Shown piece after piece: positions 20,737-29,390 of a stretch of DNA of 43,307 nucleotides. The position numbers and the translations under genes were made by a program. The notes beneath the pieces were generated by a model that saw only the letters and a program-made list of their open reading frames with translations, was not told the origin of the DNA and made no database searches. Position 1 is the stretch's first letter, and every line of letters starts with the position of its first letter. Source of the DNA: a virus; the IMG/VR virus record IMGVR_UViG_3300036770_004678, positions 1 through 43,307 of that record, one strand, 5' to 3'.

Positions 20737-22017
20737 ATGATTCTCCAGCAGTACTACGAACAGCGCGGCCAGCTCGTGGCCGAAGCCCGCTCGATCCTCG
20801 ACGGGATCGAGAACGAAACCGATGCGACCCGCATCACCGAGGCCGAGCAGCGCCACGACGCGGTGATGGACAAGCTCAAGGCACTCGATGCCAAGATCGC
20901 CCGCGAAGAGCGCCAGCTTGCGGCCGAACAGGCCGAGGAAGAGCGCCGCCGCCAGAACCGCCCCAACGGTCGCGACGGCTCGGCACCGGCCACTGACGAG
21001 CCGGGCGACGAGGACCGTTCGGACGAGCAGCTGCAGGCCGAATACCGCGCTGCTTTCCTGGCGATGCTCGGCGAGGGCACTGACCTTGCCCTCTCGCCCG
21101 AGCAGCGCGCCCTGCTGCGCCGCGGCTACGTGGCGGAAAACCGCGTGCAGACCGGCGGGGCCGACGCGTCGGGTGGCTTCACCGTACCGACCACGCTGGC
21201 CGGCTTCATTCAGGAATCGATGCTCGACTGGGGCCCCATGTACGACCCCGGCATCACCACCGAGATCGTCACCAGCTCGGGCAACCCGTTCGATATCCCC
21301 ACCAACAACGACACGGCGAACACTGCCGCGCTGCTCGCTGAAGGCGCCAACTTGGCCGACGACAACTCGGGCGACATGGTGTTCGGCGAGCGCAATCTCG
21401 GCGCCTTCGTGTACGCCACGCCGTGGATCCAGATCAGCTTCGAGCTGCTCCAGGACTCGGCCTTCAACGTCGAGCAGTTTGTCGGCCGGAAGGTGGGCGA
21501 GCGGCTCGGCCGCATTGCCAACCGCCTGCTGACGATCGGCACCGGCACGGCGCAGCCGCAGGGGATTGTGGGTGCGTCGACGCAGGGCCTCATCGCTGCT
21601 TCGGCGACGGCAATCGCTGCCGACGAACTCATCAATCTGCAGCACTCGGTCAACGCGGCCTACCGTCGCAGCCCGAGCTGCGGGTGGATGTTCGCCGATA
21701 CCACGCTCGCTGCGATCCGCCGCCTGAAGGACGGCCAGGGCAATTACCTCTGGCAGATGGGCGACGTTCGCGTCGGCGCGCCGGACCTGATCCTCGGCAA
21801 GCAGTACTGGGTGAACGACGACGTGCCGGCGATCGCGGCCGGCCTGCGCTCGGTGATCTTCGGCGACATGAGCGCCTACATCACCCGCAAGGTGGGCAGC
21901 CCGCTGATCGGCACCGTGCGCGAGCGCTTCTGGCCGAAGATCGGGATTGCCGGCCTGATCCGCTTCGACGGAGAGCTCGCCGATACCGCGGCCGTGCGTC
22001 ACCTGCGCCAGCTGTAA
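20737..22017 (+). CDS. Major capsid protein, HK97 fold
   Basis: The 426-residue protein has an N-terminal coiled-coil delta/scaffold region (residues ~1-105, LKALDAKIAREERQLAAEQA) followed by the mature shell domain starting near TGGADASGGFTVPTTLAGF (~139-157). Later segments such as AELVNLQ-type TAIAADELINLQHSVNAAY and GCGWMFADTTLAAIRRL-like text match the family. The delta domain is expected to be removed by the protease encoded upstream. Confidence 0.93.
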   Translation: MILQQYYEQRGQLVAEARSILDGIENETDATRITEAEQRHDAVMDKLKALDAKIAREERQLAAEQAEEERRRQNRPNGRDGSAPATDEPGDEDRSDEQLQAEYRAAFLAMLGEGTDLALSPEQRALLRRGYVAENRVQTGGADASGGFTVPTTLAGFIQESMLDWGPMYDPGITTEIVTSSGNPFDIPTNNDTANTAALLAEGANLADDNSGDMVFGERNLGAFVYATPWIQISFELLQDSAFNVEQFVGRKVGERLGRIANRLLTIGTGTAQPQGIVGASTQGLIAASATAIAADELINLQHSVNAAYRRSPSCGWMFADTTLAAIRRLKDGQGNYLWQMGDVRVGAPDLILGKQYWVNDDVPAIAAGLRSVIFGDMSAYITRKVGSPLIGTVRERFWPKIGIAGLIRFDGELADTAAVRHLRQL

Positions 22018-22106
22018 TCGCACACGAGACCCGGGCGGGGGCAACCTCGCCCGGGCTTTCGCTGGCTTGCGCGCCTGGTGCGCAGGCCTGCGAAGGAGAC
22101 CGACCA

Positions 22107-22526
22107 ATGCCGAAACTGAAGATGCTGACCGGGCTGTGCGGCCCGACCATTTCGCTTGTCCGGGGCGACGAGCACGAGTGCGATGAGCGCGAGGCCTCGG
22201 GCCTGATCCGCGCTGGCTTTGCCGTGGCGCTCGATGACTTTGAGCCGCTGCCGCTGGAAGACGAGCCCGAGGACGAGCCCGGACAGGGCGAAGACGCCGA
22301 CGCTGCTGACGCCGAGCCTGCAGCTGACGCTGAGCCTGCCGCCGGTGCCGACGCCGGCGACGCCGGCGACGCCGAGCCGGTGGCGGATGCGGAGGCCGCA
22401 GCCGACGCGGAACCCGCCGCCGATGCCGACGCCGCCACAGCCGAGCCCGCGGCTGAAGCTGCGGCTCCGGCCGAAGCCGCGCCCGCCAAGGCAGCCGCCA
22501 AGGCACCCGCAAAGCGCAAGGCCTAA
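22107..22526 (+). CDS. Small head-module protein with long Ala/Asp/Glu/Pro tail
   Basis: Residues 1-50 (MPKLKMLTGLCGPTISLVRG, then ASGLIRAGFAVAL) match a short conserved protein seen after capsid genes. Residues ~55-125 are low-complexity Ala/Asp/Glu/Pro repeats (DAEPAADAEPAAGADAGD), and the last ~15 are Lys/Ala-rich. The acidic tail with a basic end is reminiscent of disordered linkers. It could be a head accessory or fibre-like protein; function unknown. The ribosome site is AAGGAG. Confidence 0.7.
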   Translation: MPKLKMLTGLCGPTISLVRGDEHECDEREASGLIRAGFAVALDDFEPLPLEDEPEDEPGQGEDADAADAEPAADAEPAAGADAGDAGDAEPVADAEAAADAEPAADADAATAEPAAEAAAPAEAAPAKAAAKAPAKRKA

Positions 22527-22532
22527 GCCAGC

Positions 22533-23108
22533 ATGTGGAGCGCGCCGGTCACTCTGACGCCGCCGGCCTCTGAGCCGGTGACGATCGACGAGGTGAAGGA
22601 ATTCCTCGTCATCGAGGCCGAAGAGGTGCTGTACGATCAGCAGCTGGCGCGCTTCATCACCGCTGCGCGTCAACAGGTTGAGGCCGTCACCGGCACCCGG
22701 CTTGTCCCGCAGATTGTGCGCGTCGCCGCGCGCGAGTGGCACGATCTCAAGGCACTGCCGATCGGGCCCGTCCGGACGGTCACCTCGATCGCCTATGACG
22801 ACACCGCCGGCGTGTCGCAGGTGCTCGCGACGGCGAACTGGGAACTGTTCGGCACCGGGCTCCAGACCGGTATCCGCCCCGTCTACAACGCGGCATGGCC
22901 GGCCGCGCTGCGCCGCCAGGATGCGATCCGGGTGACGCTTGAGATCGGTTATGACGACGTGCCAGGGCCGGTAAAGACCGCCATCTTGATCATGATCGCG
23001 GATCTCTTCGCCCAGCGCGAGAGCTTCGCCGTCGGCACAGTAGCCGCCAAGGTGCCCAGCACCATGCAGGTGGATAGCCTGCTCACGAACTTCCGGATCT
23101 GGCTGTGA
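22533..23108 (+). CDS. Head-tail connector, gp6-like
   Basis: The 191-residue protein shows PVTIDEVKEFLVIEAEEVLY, DQQLARFITAARQQVEAVTG and AILIMIADLFAQRESF, the pattern of HK97 gp6-like/adaptor connector proteins. These form a ring below the portal. Confidence 0.88.
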   Translation: MWSAPVTLTPPASEPVTIDEVKEFLVIEAEEVLYDQQLARFITAARQQVEAVTGTRLVPQIVRVAAREWHDLKALPIGPVRTVTSIAYDDTAGVSQVLATANWELFGTGLQTGIRPVYNAAWPAALRRQDAIRVTLEIGYDDVPGPVKTAILIMIADLFAQRESFAVGTVAAKVPSTMQVDSLLTNFRIWL

Positions 23109-23449
23109 GGGCAGGGAGCCTCGACCGCCGGGTCAAGATACTGCGCCGGGTGCTCACGCACGATGGCCTGCAGCAGGTCGAAAGCTGGCAGTTGCTTGGC
23201 ACCCGCTCGGCGTCGCGCATGCCCGTCGCCGGCGGCGAGCGCGCCGACGCCGACCGCCGCACAAGTTTCCCGCGCTATTCGCTGTGGATGCGGATCGACA
23301 GCCTGACGCGGTCGATCACGTCGGCCGACGCCGTCGGCATCGATGGCCAGATCTACGAGCTGCTGCAGCCGCCGCTCGAGGTGGAGCGATCGCGCCGGCA
23401 GGGCATCGAACTGCTGGTCGAAGGAACCGGCACCGCAGCACCCGCCTGA
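23105..23449 (+). CDS. Head closure protein (head-tail joining)
   Basis: The 114-residue beta-rich protein opens MRAGSLDRRVKILRRVLTHD and contains SRMPVAGGERADADRRTSF, the usual signature of phage head-tail adaptor/closure proteins (SPP1 gp16-like). It overlaps the connector gene by four bases. Confidence 0.85.
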   Translation: MRAGSLDRRVKILRRVLTHDGLQQVESWQLLGTRSASRMPVAGGERADADRRTSFPRYSLWMRIDSLTRSITSADAVGIDGQIYELLQPPLEVERSRRQGIELLVEGTGTAAPA

Positions 23450-23488
23450 TTTTTCCGCGGCCCCGGCCGCAACAAAGGAGCAAGTCCA

Positions 23489-23908
23489 ATGCCCGATATC
23501 GTGATCGCCGCCGCCAACGTGTCCCCGCGTGGCGGCGTGCCCCAGTTCGAAGCGATCGCCGGCGTGGCCATCGCCGCAGGCGAAATGGTCTACCTCGACC
23601 CTGCGGACAACCGGCTGAAGCTCGCCGACTGTGACGCGGTCGCCCCGAACCTTGCGGCACGCTCGCCCAGCGGCATGGCTCTGAACAGCGCCGGGATCGG
23701 CCAGCCTGTGAAGGTAGGTCAGCCGAACGGCGATGTGAACGTCGGCGCTGTGCTGACGCCGGGCATCGCCTATTACCTCTCGCCCAACCCGGGCAAGATC
23801 TGCCCCGTGGCCGACGTGCTCGCGGGCGATAGCCCGGTCGTGATCGGCATCGCGCGATCGAACAGCATCCTGCGCCTCGGCATCCTCGAGAGCGGCGTCA
23901 CGCTGTAA
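23489..23908 (+). CDS. Putative capsid decoration protein (DUF2190-like)
   Basis: A 139-residue beta-rich protein: GGVPQFEAIAGVAIAAGEMV, then YLDPADNRLKLADCDA and LTPGIAYYLSPNPGKICPVA. The order of short motifs fits DUF2190/decoration-type head proteins, but here it lies after the connector genes. The ribosome site is AAGGAG. The assignment is moderate. Confidence 0.6.
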   Translation: MPDIVIAAANVSPRGGVPQFEAIAGVAIAAGEMVYLDPADNRLKLADCDAVAPNLAARSPSGMALNSAGIGQPVKVGQPNGDVNVGAVLTPGIAYYLSPNPGKICPVADVLAGDSPVVIGIARSNSILRLGILESGVTL

Positions 23909-23925
23909 GACCGGAGGGCAGCGCG

Positions 23926-24423
23926 ATGAAGATCGAGGTCGAAGGGGCTTTGGATATCCAGCAGGCCCTGAGCGATCTTGGCGATCCGCGCGCAGTCCGC
24001 ACGGCTCTGCGCGCCGCCCTGCGCAAGGCCGGTCGCCCGATGCTCGAGAAGATCCGCGACAAGGCGCGCGAGGACACAGGCAAGCTCAAGCGGTCAGTGA
24101 AGATGGCGGCAGCCAAGGGCGAGCGGCTTGATAGTCCCGAGTTCGGGATCGTGATCGGCATCGATGCAAACGAGGATCCTGCGCGCGAAGTGGTGCGCAA
24201 GACCAAGTCGGCCGGCGGGAAGGGCGGGACCTATCGCGATCCCGGCGTCGCCGGCGTTGCGGTGATCGAGGAATTCGGCCGCCCGGGCGAGCCTGCCAAT
24301 CCCTTCTTCCGGCCGGGCTTTGACGAGGAAGGCGACGCCACCATCCGCCGCTTCGGCGAGGAGGCGGGCCCGATCATCGAGAAGACCGCAGCCAGGCTGG
24401 CGAAGAAGCGGGGCGGCGGATGA
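23926..24423 (+). CDS. HK97 gp10-family tail component
   Basis: The 165-residue protein (IQQALSDLGDPRAVRTALRA, LRKAGRPMLEKIRDKARED, FGRPGEPANPFFRPGFDEEG) matches the HK97 gp10 family, a neck or tail-completion component. It ends with an ATGA overlap into the next gene. Confidence 0.88.
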   Translation: MKIEVEGALDIQQALSDLGDPRAVRTALRAALRKAGRPMLEKIRDKAREDTGKLKRSVKMAAAKGERLDSPEFGIVIGIDANEDPAREVVRKTKSAGGKGGTYRDPGVAGVAVIEEFGRPGEPANPFFRPGFDEEGDATIRRFGEEAGPIIEKTAARLAKKRGGG

Positions 24424-24809
24424 GCTGGGAAGCCGCGCTGGTGCAGCGCCTGCTCGACGATCCTGCCGTTGCGGCGATCGCCGGCCAGCGGATCGAATGG
24501 GACGAGCTCGCGCCTGACACGCCGCTGCCCGCGATCACGCTGCAGGTCATCAGCGACCCGCAGCCCCAGAACAACGACGGCTTCGATACCTTCTGGCCGA
24601 GCCGCATCCAGCTTAGCTCGCTCGCGAAGAAGAAGGCCGACGCGATCGCGCTGGCGAAGGCGGCCGTCGATGCAGTCATTCCGGATGCCGTCGTGGGCAC
24701 CACGACCTTCCTGCGCAGCTTCGTCGACGGGGGCGGTTCCGACGCCCTCAACCTGCCGACCGGCCGCCGCTGCCGGAACCGCAAAGACCTGATCATCTGG
24801 CACAACTAG
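24420..24809 (+). CDS. DUF3168 tail completion/terminator protein
   Basis: The 129-residue protein has WEAALVQRLLDDPAVAAIAG, RIEWDELAPDTPLPAITLQV and KKKADAIALAKAAVDAVI, the DUF3168 pattern. The family caps the tail tube next to the connector (tail terminator). Position between gp10-like and tube genes agrees. Confidence 0.88.
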   Translation: MSWEAALVQRLLDDPAVAAIAGQRIEWDELAPDTPLPAITLQVISDPQPQNNDGFDTFWPSRIQLSSLAKKKADAIALAKAAVDAVIPDAVVGTTTFLRSFVDGGGSDALNLPTGRRCRNRKDLIIWHN

Positions 24810-24819
24810 GAGAAAGCCG

Positions 24820-25257
24820 ATGCCTCTTTCGAATGCGACCCATGGCTTCGGGTCGGAGCTGTGGATCAACACCGGGAGCGGCCTGACCAAGGTCGCCGAA
24901 GTGGACGACATCCCCGAGCTGCCGACTTCGAGCGAGCGCGAGCTCTACGAGACCAGCAACTTCGACAGCGAACAGTACAAGGAGTGGAAGAAGCTTCCGC
25001 TGAAGGATGGCACCCCGATCACGATCCGCGGGAACTATGTCATCGGGTCGGCATCGGACACGCTGCTCCAGGCGGCCGACAACGCGGAGGGCGCGCTGCC
25101 CTATCGCATCGTGCTGAAGCAGGGCACCGCGGTGTTCCACTGCACCGGCACCGGGCTGTTCTACAACTTCAAGCGGATGAACCCGTCGGATGCCAAGCGC
25201 ACCTTCGAGATCACCCTCAAGCCGGTCGACGCGGCCGGCATCGCGCCGGCGCCGTAA
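24820..25257 (+). CDS. Phage tail tube protein
   Basis: The 145-residue beta-rich protein includes GLTKVAEVDDIPELPTSSER and KKLPLKDGTPITIRGNYVIG, as in siphovirus tail tube proteins. It lies between the tail terminator and the tail chaperones, the fixed order in this phage type. Confidence 0.88.
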   Translation: MPLSNATHGFGSELWINTGSGLTKVAEVDDIPELPTSSERELYETSNFDSEQYKEWKKLPLKDGTPITIRGNYVIGSASDTLLQAADNAEGALPYRIVLKQGTAVFHCTGTGLFYNFKRMNPSDAKRTFEITLKPVDAAGIAPAP

Positions 25258-25258
25258 C

Positions 25259-25687
25259 ATGAGCCGCCTCGACGAAAAGCGCTTCAAGGCGCTGGGACGG
25301 GATTGGACCGCACGGTTCGATTTCAACGCGACCTGCGCGATCGAGGAGGAGACCGGCAAGGGCTTCTACGAGTTCGTCGGCCCGCTGCTGGTCCAGCTCG
25401 ATGCCGAGGATGCGGAAGATCCGGCCAAGGTGTTCGCCGCGATCAAGGGCATCCGCCAGTCGGATATCCGGCTTGTGCTGTTCCACGCCCTGCGCGGCCA
25501 GCACGACGTCACGCTCGAGGACGTGGGCGAGATCATCCAGAGCATCGGCACCCCCGAGGCAATGGCGATCGTCGCCTGGGCAATCGTGCAGGCCATGCCG
25601 ACTGCCAGTAATGACGGGGAGCCGGAGGGAAACGCGAGGCCCCCGGCGAACCGGAGAGCCCGGCGGGCCGCCGCCAGCAATGGCTAG
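25259..25687 (+). CDS. Tail assembly chaperone, upstream frame (gpG-like)
   Basis: The 142-residue protein has LDEKRFKALGRDWTARFDFN and TCAIEEETGKGFYEFVGPLL, typical of tail chaperones of the lambda gpG/GTA type. It ends in a basic, Ala-rich tail. A canonical -1 slippery site (25627-25633) lies 16 codons before its stop, so a fraction of ribosomes should enter the downstream frame to give a longer fusion. Confidence 0.85.
   Translation: MSRLDEKRFKALGRDWTARFDFNATCAIEEETGKGFYEFVGPLLVQLDAEDAEDPAKVFAAIKGIRQSDIRLVLFHALRGQHDVTLEDVGEIIQSIGTPEAMAIVAWAIVQAMPTASNDGEPEGNARPPANRRARRAAASNG
25627..25633 (+). other. Programmed -1 frameshift site GGGAAAC
   Basis: In the chaperone frame the sequence is GAG GGA AAC, giving X-XXY-YYZ heptamer G-GGA-AAC, close to lambda's GGGAAAG at the G/GT junction. 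The -1 frame is open from 25615 to 25998. The following GC-rich stretch can form GGCCC/GGGCC pairing (25638-25642/25665-25669). Confidence 0.85.
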
Positions 25688-25998
25688 AGCTGCTCGGCCA
25701 GTGGTGTGCCTCCGGGCGCACCGAGGCCGAGTTCTGGCGCCAGACGTCCGCCAGCTTCACCGCAATCATGCGCGCCGACGCCAAGCGGCGGCAAGGCGCG
25801 ATCGAGGAACAGATCGCAGTGGAGCACCTGTCCGCGCAGATGCGTGTGATGGCGGGTGCGGGCAAGCTCGACCCGCTCAGTGACTGGCTGAAGCGGGTCC
25901 GCCCGCAACCGAGGCGCACTGTCGCCGACATGATCCTCGCCCTGCAGGATGCCGCCGCGCAGGGCGCACCGATTACATTCGAGAAAGTGGAAGGATGA
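25633..25998 (+). CDS. Tail assembly chaperone frameshift extension (gpT-like)
   Basis: This -1 frame supplies 121 codons: a Pro/Glu linker, then WLELLGQWCASGRTEAEFWR, QTSASFTAIMRADAKRRQG and VADMILALQDAAAQG. The predicted fusion is 246 residues. It lacks its own convincing start; the ATG at 25768 is internal to a helix. The extension is expected to recruit the tape measure protein during tail assembly. Confidence 0.8.
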   Translation, partial: REAPGEPESPAGRRQQWLELLGQWCASGRTEAEFWRQTSASFTAIMRADAKRRQGAIEEQIAVEHLSAQMRVMAGAGKLDPLSDWLKRVRPQPRRTVADMILALQDAAAQGAPITFEKVEG

Positions 25999-26002
25999 GC
26001 TG

Positions 26003-28168
26003 ATGGCGACTAAGATCGGCTCGCTGATCATCCGCCTCGCGGTCGAGCACGGGCTGTTGCAGGAGGGGCTCAAGCGCTCCGAGCAAGAGGTCGCAAAGAC
26101 CACTCGCGCGATCCAGCGCAAGGGGCGCGAGATCGCCGACTTCGGCAAGAACCTCAGTCTTGCGCTGAGCGTTCCGATCCTCGGGCTGGCGGCGTCGAGC
26201 ATCAAGGCGGCCAAGGAAAGCGCCGACGCGCTGGGGCAGGTCAACGCCGCCCTCGCCTCGATGGGCGACAAGGCCGGGCGCACGTCCGAGCAGTTGCAGG
26301 CGCTGGCCGACAAGCAGATGCGCCAGTCGCTTTACGACGACGACGACATTCTCCGCCGCGTCACCGCAAACTTGCTTACCTTTGGCAAGATCGCCGGTCA
26401 GGAATTCGATCGTGCTCAGCAGGCCGCGCTTGACCTCTCGACCCGAATGGAGGGCGACCTCAAGGGCGCGACGATCCAGATCGGCAAAGCGCTTCAAGAC
26501 CCAGTTAAGGGCGTCGCGGCTCTGAAAAAGGTCGGGATCGACTTCAGTGTCGCGCAAAAGGCGATGATCGCCAGCCTTGTGGAGACTGGCGATGTCGCTG
26601 GTGCTCAGCGGGTCATTCTGAAGGAGCTCGAGGGACAGTTCGGTGGATCGGCCAAGGCGGCGCGTGACGCTGATCCCGGCGCAGCCCTCGCGCAATCCTT
26701 CGCCAATTTTCAGGAGGAGATCGGGGCCAAGCTGCTGCCGCTGCTGCCGGCCATCACCGCTGCGATCACGGGCGTGCTCGATGCCTTCGGCGCGCTGCCC
26801 GCCCCGGTCCAGACCGCGGTGGTCGCGCTCGGCGCGATCGCGGCGATTGTCGGCCCGATCGCGATCGGCATCGGCTCGGTCATCACTGCGGCTAGCGGCA
26901 TGATCGCGGCCATCGGCGGGCTTCCCGCGGTGCTGTCGCTGGTGGGCGTGGCGCTCAACACCCTGCTGCTGTCCCCGCTCGGGCTGGTGGTGGCGGCGGT
27001 GGCCGCTGTCGTTGCCGCCTGGTACTACTGGGACGACATCAAGGCGATCGTCGCCGATATCGGCCGCGCCGTTTCGGGCTGGTGGAGCGACAACGTCGCG
27101 CCTGTGCTCGGCGCGCTCAACGACGGGCTGGTCGGCGCGGTCAGCTGGTGGATCGGTCTCCACACCGGCGCGATCAAGGCGATCGCGCAGCTGGTGATCG
27201 GGGTGAAGGACTGGCTGGTCACCAGGCTCGGCGCGATCTTCGACTGGGTCGGGAAGAAGATCGACCAGGTCACCGGCTTCTTCTTCGACATGTACGACGC
27301 CGTTGTCGGCAATTCCTACGTGCCCGACATGGTCGAAGGCATCCGGCTCGAGATGGCCAAGCTCGATGCCTTCATGGTCGAGCCTGCACGCAAGGCGACC
27401 CAGAGCACCGAAGACGCGATGAAGGGCATGGCCGACCGGGTGCGCGGTATCCTGTCGCGGCTCTACCCCGAGATCGAGGCAGCCAATGCGAAAGCCGCCG
27501 ATATTGCCGCGCTGTTCGCGGGCGAGCGTGCAGGGCTGATCAGCGCCGACACCCGCCGCGATGCCGTGCGCCGGGCGCAGGGCTTCGACGAAGGCCCGCT
27601 GGCCGAAGCGCAGAAGGTGCGTGAGGCGACGATTGAGGTCATCGATGTGCTCCAGAAGCAAGCGGACCGTGCCGAGGTGCAGACTGTGCGGGTGGCCCAG
27701 ACGTTTGAGCAGATGGCAAACGATGTCATGGGCAGCCTGCGCGGATTGATCGACGGGATCAAGAAGGGTGACTTCTTTTCGATCTTCGAAGGCATCCTTG
27801 GGATCGTCACCAAGCTTGGCGGTGCGGGCGTGTTCGGCAGCGGCTTCAGGGCGCGCCTCCAATCGATCCCCGGCAATGCCAACGGCACCGCCTTCCACCC
27901 GGGCGGGCTGATGATGGTGGGCGAGCGCGGCCCGGAAATACTGCAGGTTCCGAGCGGCGGGCGCGTGGTGCCCAACCACGAGCTACGCGCGGCGGGTGGC
28001 AACTCGAAGTTGCAGGTTGAGGTTATCGCCAACAACAATGGCTTCGGCGCGATTGTCCGCAATCTTGCCGGTCAAGTGGTTGCTGAAGCTGCGCCCGGCA
28101 TCGCAGCAGGTGCTTCGGCTGATGCCGTGAGCCGGATGCAGCGGATGCAGAGCCGGAGGCTCGCCTGA
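26003..28168 (+). CDS. Tail tape measure protein
   Basis: The 721-residue protein has an N-terminal coiled region (LKRSEQEVAKTTRAIQRKGR), a tail-length tape-measure domain (ADALGQVNAALASMGDKAGR, ATIQIGKALQDPVKGVAAL), hydrophobic segments (~270-350: LPAITAAITGVLDAFGALPA, then AVVALGAIAAIVGPIAIGIG) and a C-terminal FHPGGLMMVGERGPEIL. Length sets the tail; ~720 residues predicts a tail near 100 nm by the usual 0.15 nm per residue. Confidence 0.94.
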   Translation: MATKIGSLIIRLAVEHGLLQEGLKRSEQEVAKTTRAIQRKGREIADFGKNLSLALSVPILGLAASSIKAAKESADALGQVNAALASMGDKAGRTSEQLQALADKQMRQSLYDDDDILRRVTANLLTFGKIAGQEFDRAQQAALDLSTRMEGDLKGATIQIGKALQDPVKGVAALKKVGIDFSVAQKAMIASLVETGDVAGAQRVILKELEGQFGGSAKAARDADPGAALAQSFANFQEEIGAKLLPLLPAITAAITGVLDAFGALPAPVQTAVVALGAIAAIVGPIAIGIGSVITAASGMIAAIGGLPAVLSLVGVALNTLLLSPLGLVVAAVAAVVAAWYYWDDIKAIVADIGRAVSGWWSDNVAPVLGALNDGLVGAVSWWIGLHTGAIKAIAQLVIGVKDWLVTRLGAIFDWVGKKIDQVTGFFFDMYDAVVGNSYVPDMVEGIRLEMAKLDAFMVEPARKATQSTEDAMKGMADRVRGILSRLYPEIEAANAKAADIAALFAGERAGLISADTRRDAVRRAQGFDEGPLAEAQKVREATIEVIDVLQKQADRAEVQTVRVAQTFEQMANDVMGSLRGLIDGIKKGDFFSIFEGILGIVTKLGGAGVFGSGFRARLQSIPGNANGTAFHPGGLMMVGERGPEILQVPSGGRVVPNHELRAAGGNSKLQVEVIANNNGFGAIVRNLAGQVVAEAAPGIAAGASADAVSRMQRMQSRRLA

Positions 28169-28764
28169 TGGCCTCGATCGTTCTGCCAGCCTCCCCCGGC
28201 CCGCTTTCGCTTGCCTGGCAGCTGCTCGATTTCGGCAACACCCAGAAGGGTGCGCTGGGCGGCGCTGCGCAGCGCATCAACCGCCTTGGCAATCGCTGGG
28301 CCGTCAACGTCACCATGCCGCCGCTGACGGCGCTGCAGGCGCGGAACTGGTCGGCGGGCCTTACTGCCGCGCTGCAGAACGGCGTGAGGATGGCCATCCG
28401 GCAACCCGATCTGGCAATCGGCACGCCGGGCACGGTGCGCGTCAATGGCGCAGGGCAAGCTGGCGCGTCGCTTGTCTGTGACGGCGCGAGCGCCGCCTAT
28501 GTCGCGCGCATCGGGCAATGGGCATCGGTCATCACCGGCGGCCGGCGTTACCTCTACCAGATCGCGGGTGATGCTACGGCGAGCGGCGGCGGGGCGATCA
28601 CCCTCACGCTGACCACCCCCCTGCGCGTTGCGCACGCCGACAATGATCTGGTCGAGCTGGCCGCGCCGGAAATCGAGGGGCTGATCGTCGGGCTGCCCGA
28701 ATGGGGCATCGATGTCGATCGCCTGACGCGCGGCTTTGCCTTCACGATCGAGGAGGCCCGATGA
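28168..28764 (+). CDS. Putative distal tail protein, 198 residues
   Basis: Its start overlaps the tape-measure stop. The sequence (LAWQLLDFGNTQKGALGGAA, NRWAVNVTMPPLTALQARNW, then GLPEWGIDVDRLTRGFAFTI) is beta-rich. Place and size fit a distal-tail/baseplate-hub component between the tape measure and the peptidase; no family confirmed. Confidence 0.6.
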   Translation: MASIVLPASPGPLSLAWQLLDFGNTQKGALGGAAQRINRLGNRWAVNVTMPPLTALQARNWSAGLTAALQNGVRMAIRQPDLAIGTPGTVRVNGAGQAGASLVCDGASAAYVARIGQWASVITGGRRYLYQIAGDATASGGGAITLTLTTPLRVAHADNDLVELAAPEIEGLIVGLPEWGIDVDRLTRGFAFTIEEAR

Positions 28765-29390
28765 GCGCGCTCGATCCGGTCATCACGCTGATCGGCCTCA
28801 TCAAGTTCGAACCGCCGAGCGGCGCTGTGCGCCTGTGCGATGGCGGCTTTGCCTATTTCTCCGGCGAGAAATACGAGAACGCGCACCCCATCTTCGGAAC
28901 GCTGGCAGAGCCTGACGAGTTTGTGGCGGCGTTCGGAGACATGGCAGAGGCCGGCACGCTGGCGCTGATCCCCGCCCCCGGTGCGACCGGATGGTTCAAT
29001 CCGAACCTGCGCAACAGCCGCGTGCGCTTCTGGCTGGGCGAACTGGATAGCGACGGCAAGACCGTCATCAGCGCAGAGCTGATGGCCGACATGCTGGTCG
29101 ACACGATCGACCGGGTCATCGGCGCGGACGGTTCTGTGACGCTGGAGCTGGGGCTGATCGGACGGGCCGAAAAGCTGTTCCTGATCAACGAGGGCAACGT
29201 CTGCTCGGAGCGGTTTCACAAGACGGTCTGGGCGGGTGAAAACGGCTTCAACAACTGCACCGATGTCGTGCAGCCGATCGCCTGGGGCGTGGCCTCTGCG
29301 CCTTCGGGCACTTCGGGTTTCGGCAGCGGCGGCGGCGCGCGCGGCGGCGGTTCCGGCGCTGGCGGCTTGTTCGAGCAGGTGCAGCGATGA
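28761..29390 (+). CDS. Tail tip/baseplate protein, 209 residues
   Basis: The protein has DPVITLIGLIKFEPPSGAVR, CDGGFAYFSGEKYENAHPIF and ADMLVDTIDRVIGADGSVT, and ends in a Gly-rich stretch (GGGARGGGSGAGGLFEQ). By order it corresponds to the DUF2163-like or gpL-like hub protein of related phages. Coupled by ATGA to both neighbours. Confidence 0.55.
   Translation: MSALDPVITLIGLIKFEPPSGAVRLCDGGFAYFSGEKYENAHPIFGTLAEPDEFVAAFGDMAEAGTLALIPAPGATGWFNPNLRNSRVRFWLGELDSDGKTVISAELMADMLVDTIDRVIGADGSVTLELGLIGRAEKLFLINEGNVCSERFHKTVWAGENGFNNCTDVVQPIAWGVASAPSGTSGFGSGGGARGGGSGAGGLFEQVQR

Noticed and set aside
20692-22512. 606-codon minus-strand open frame across the capsid gene
   Set aside because: The capsid protein on the plus strand is unambiguous, and the antisense frame is Arg-rich low complexity at its start.
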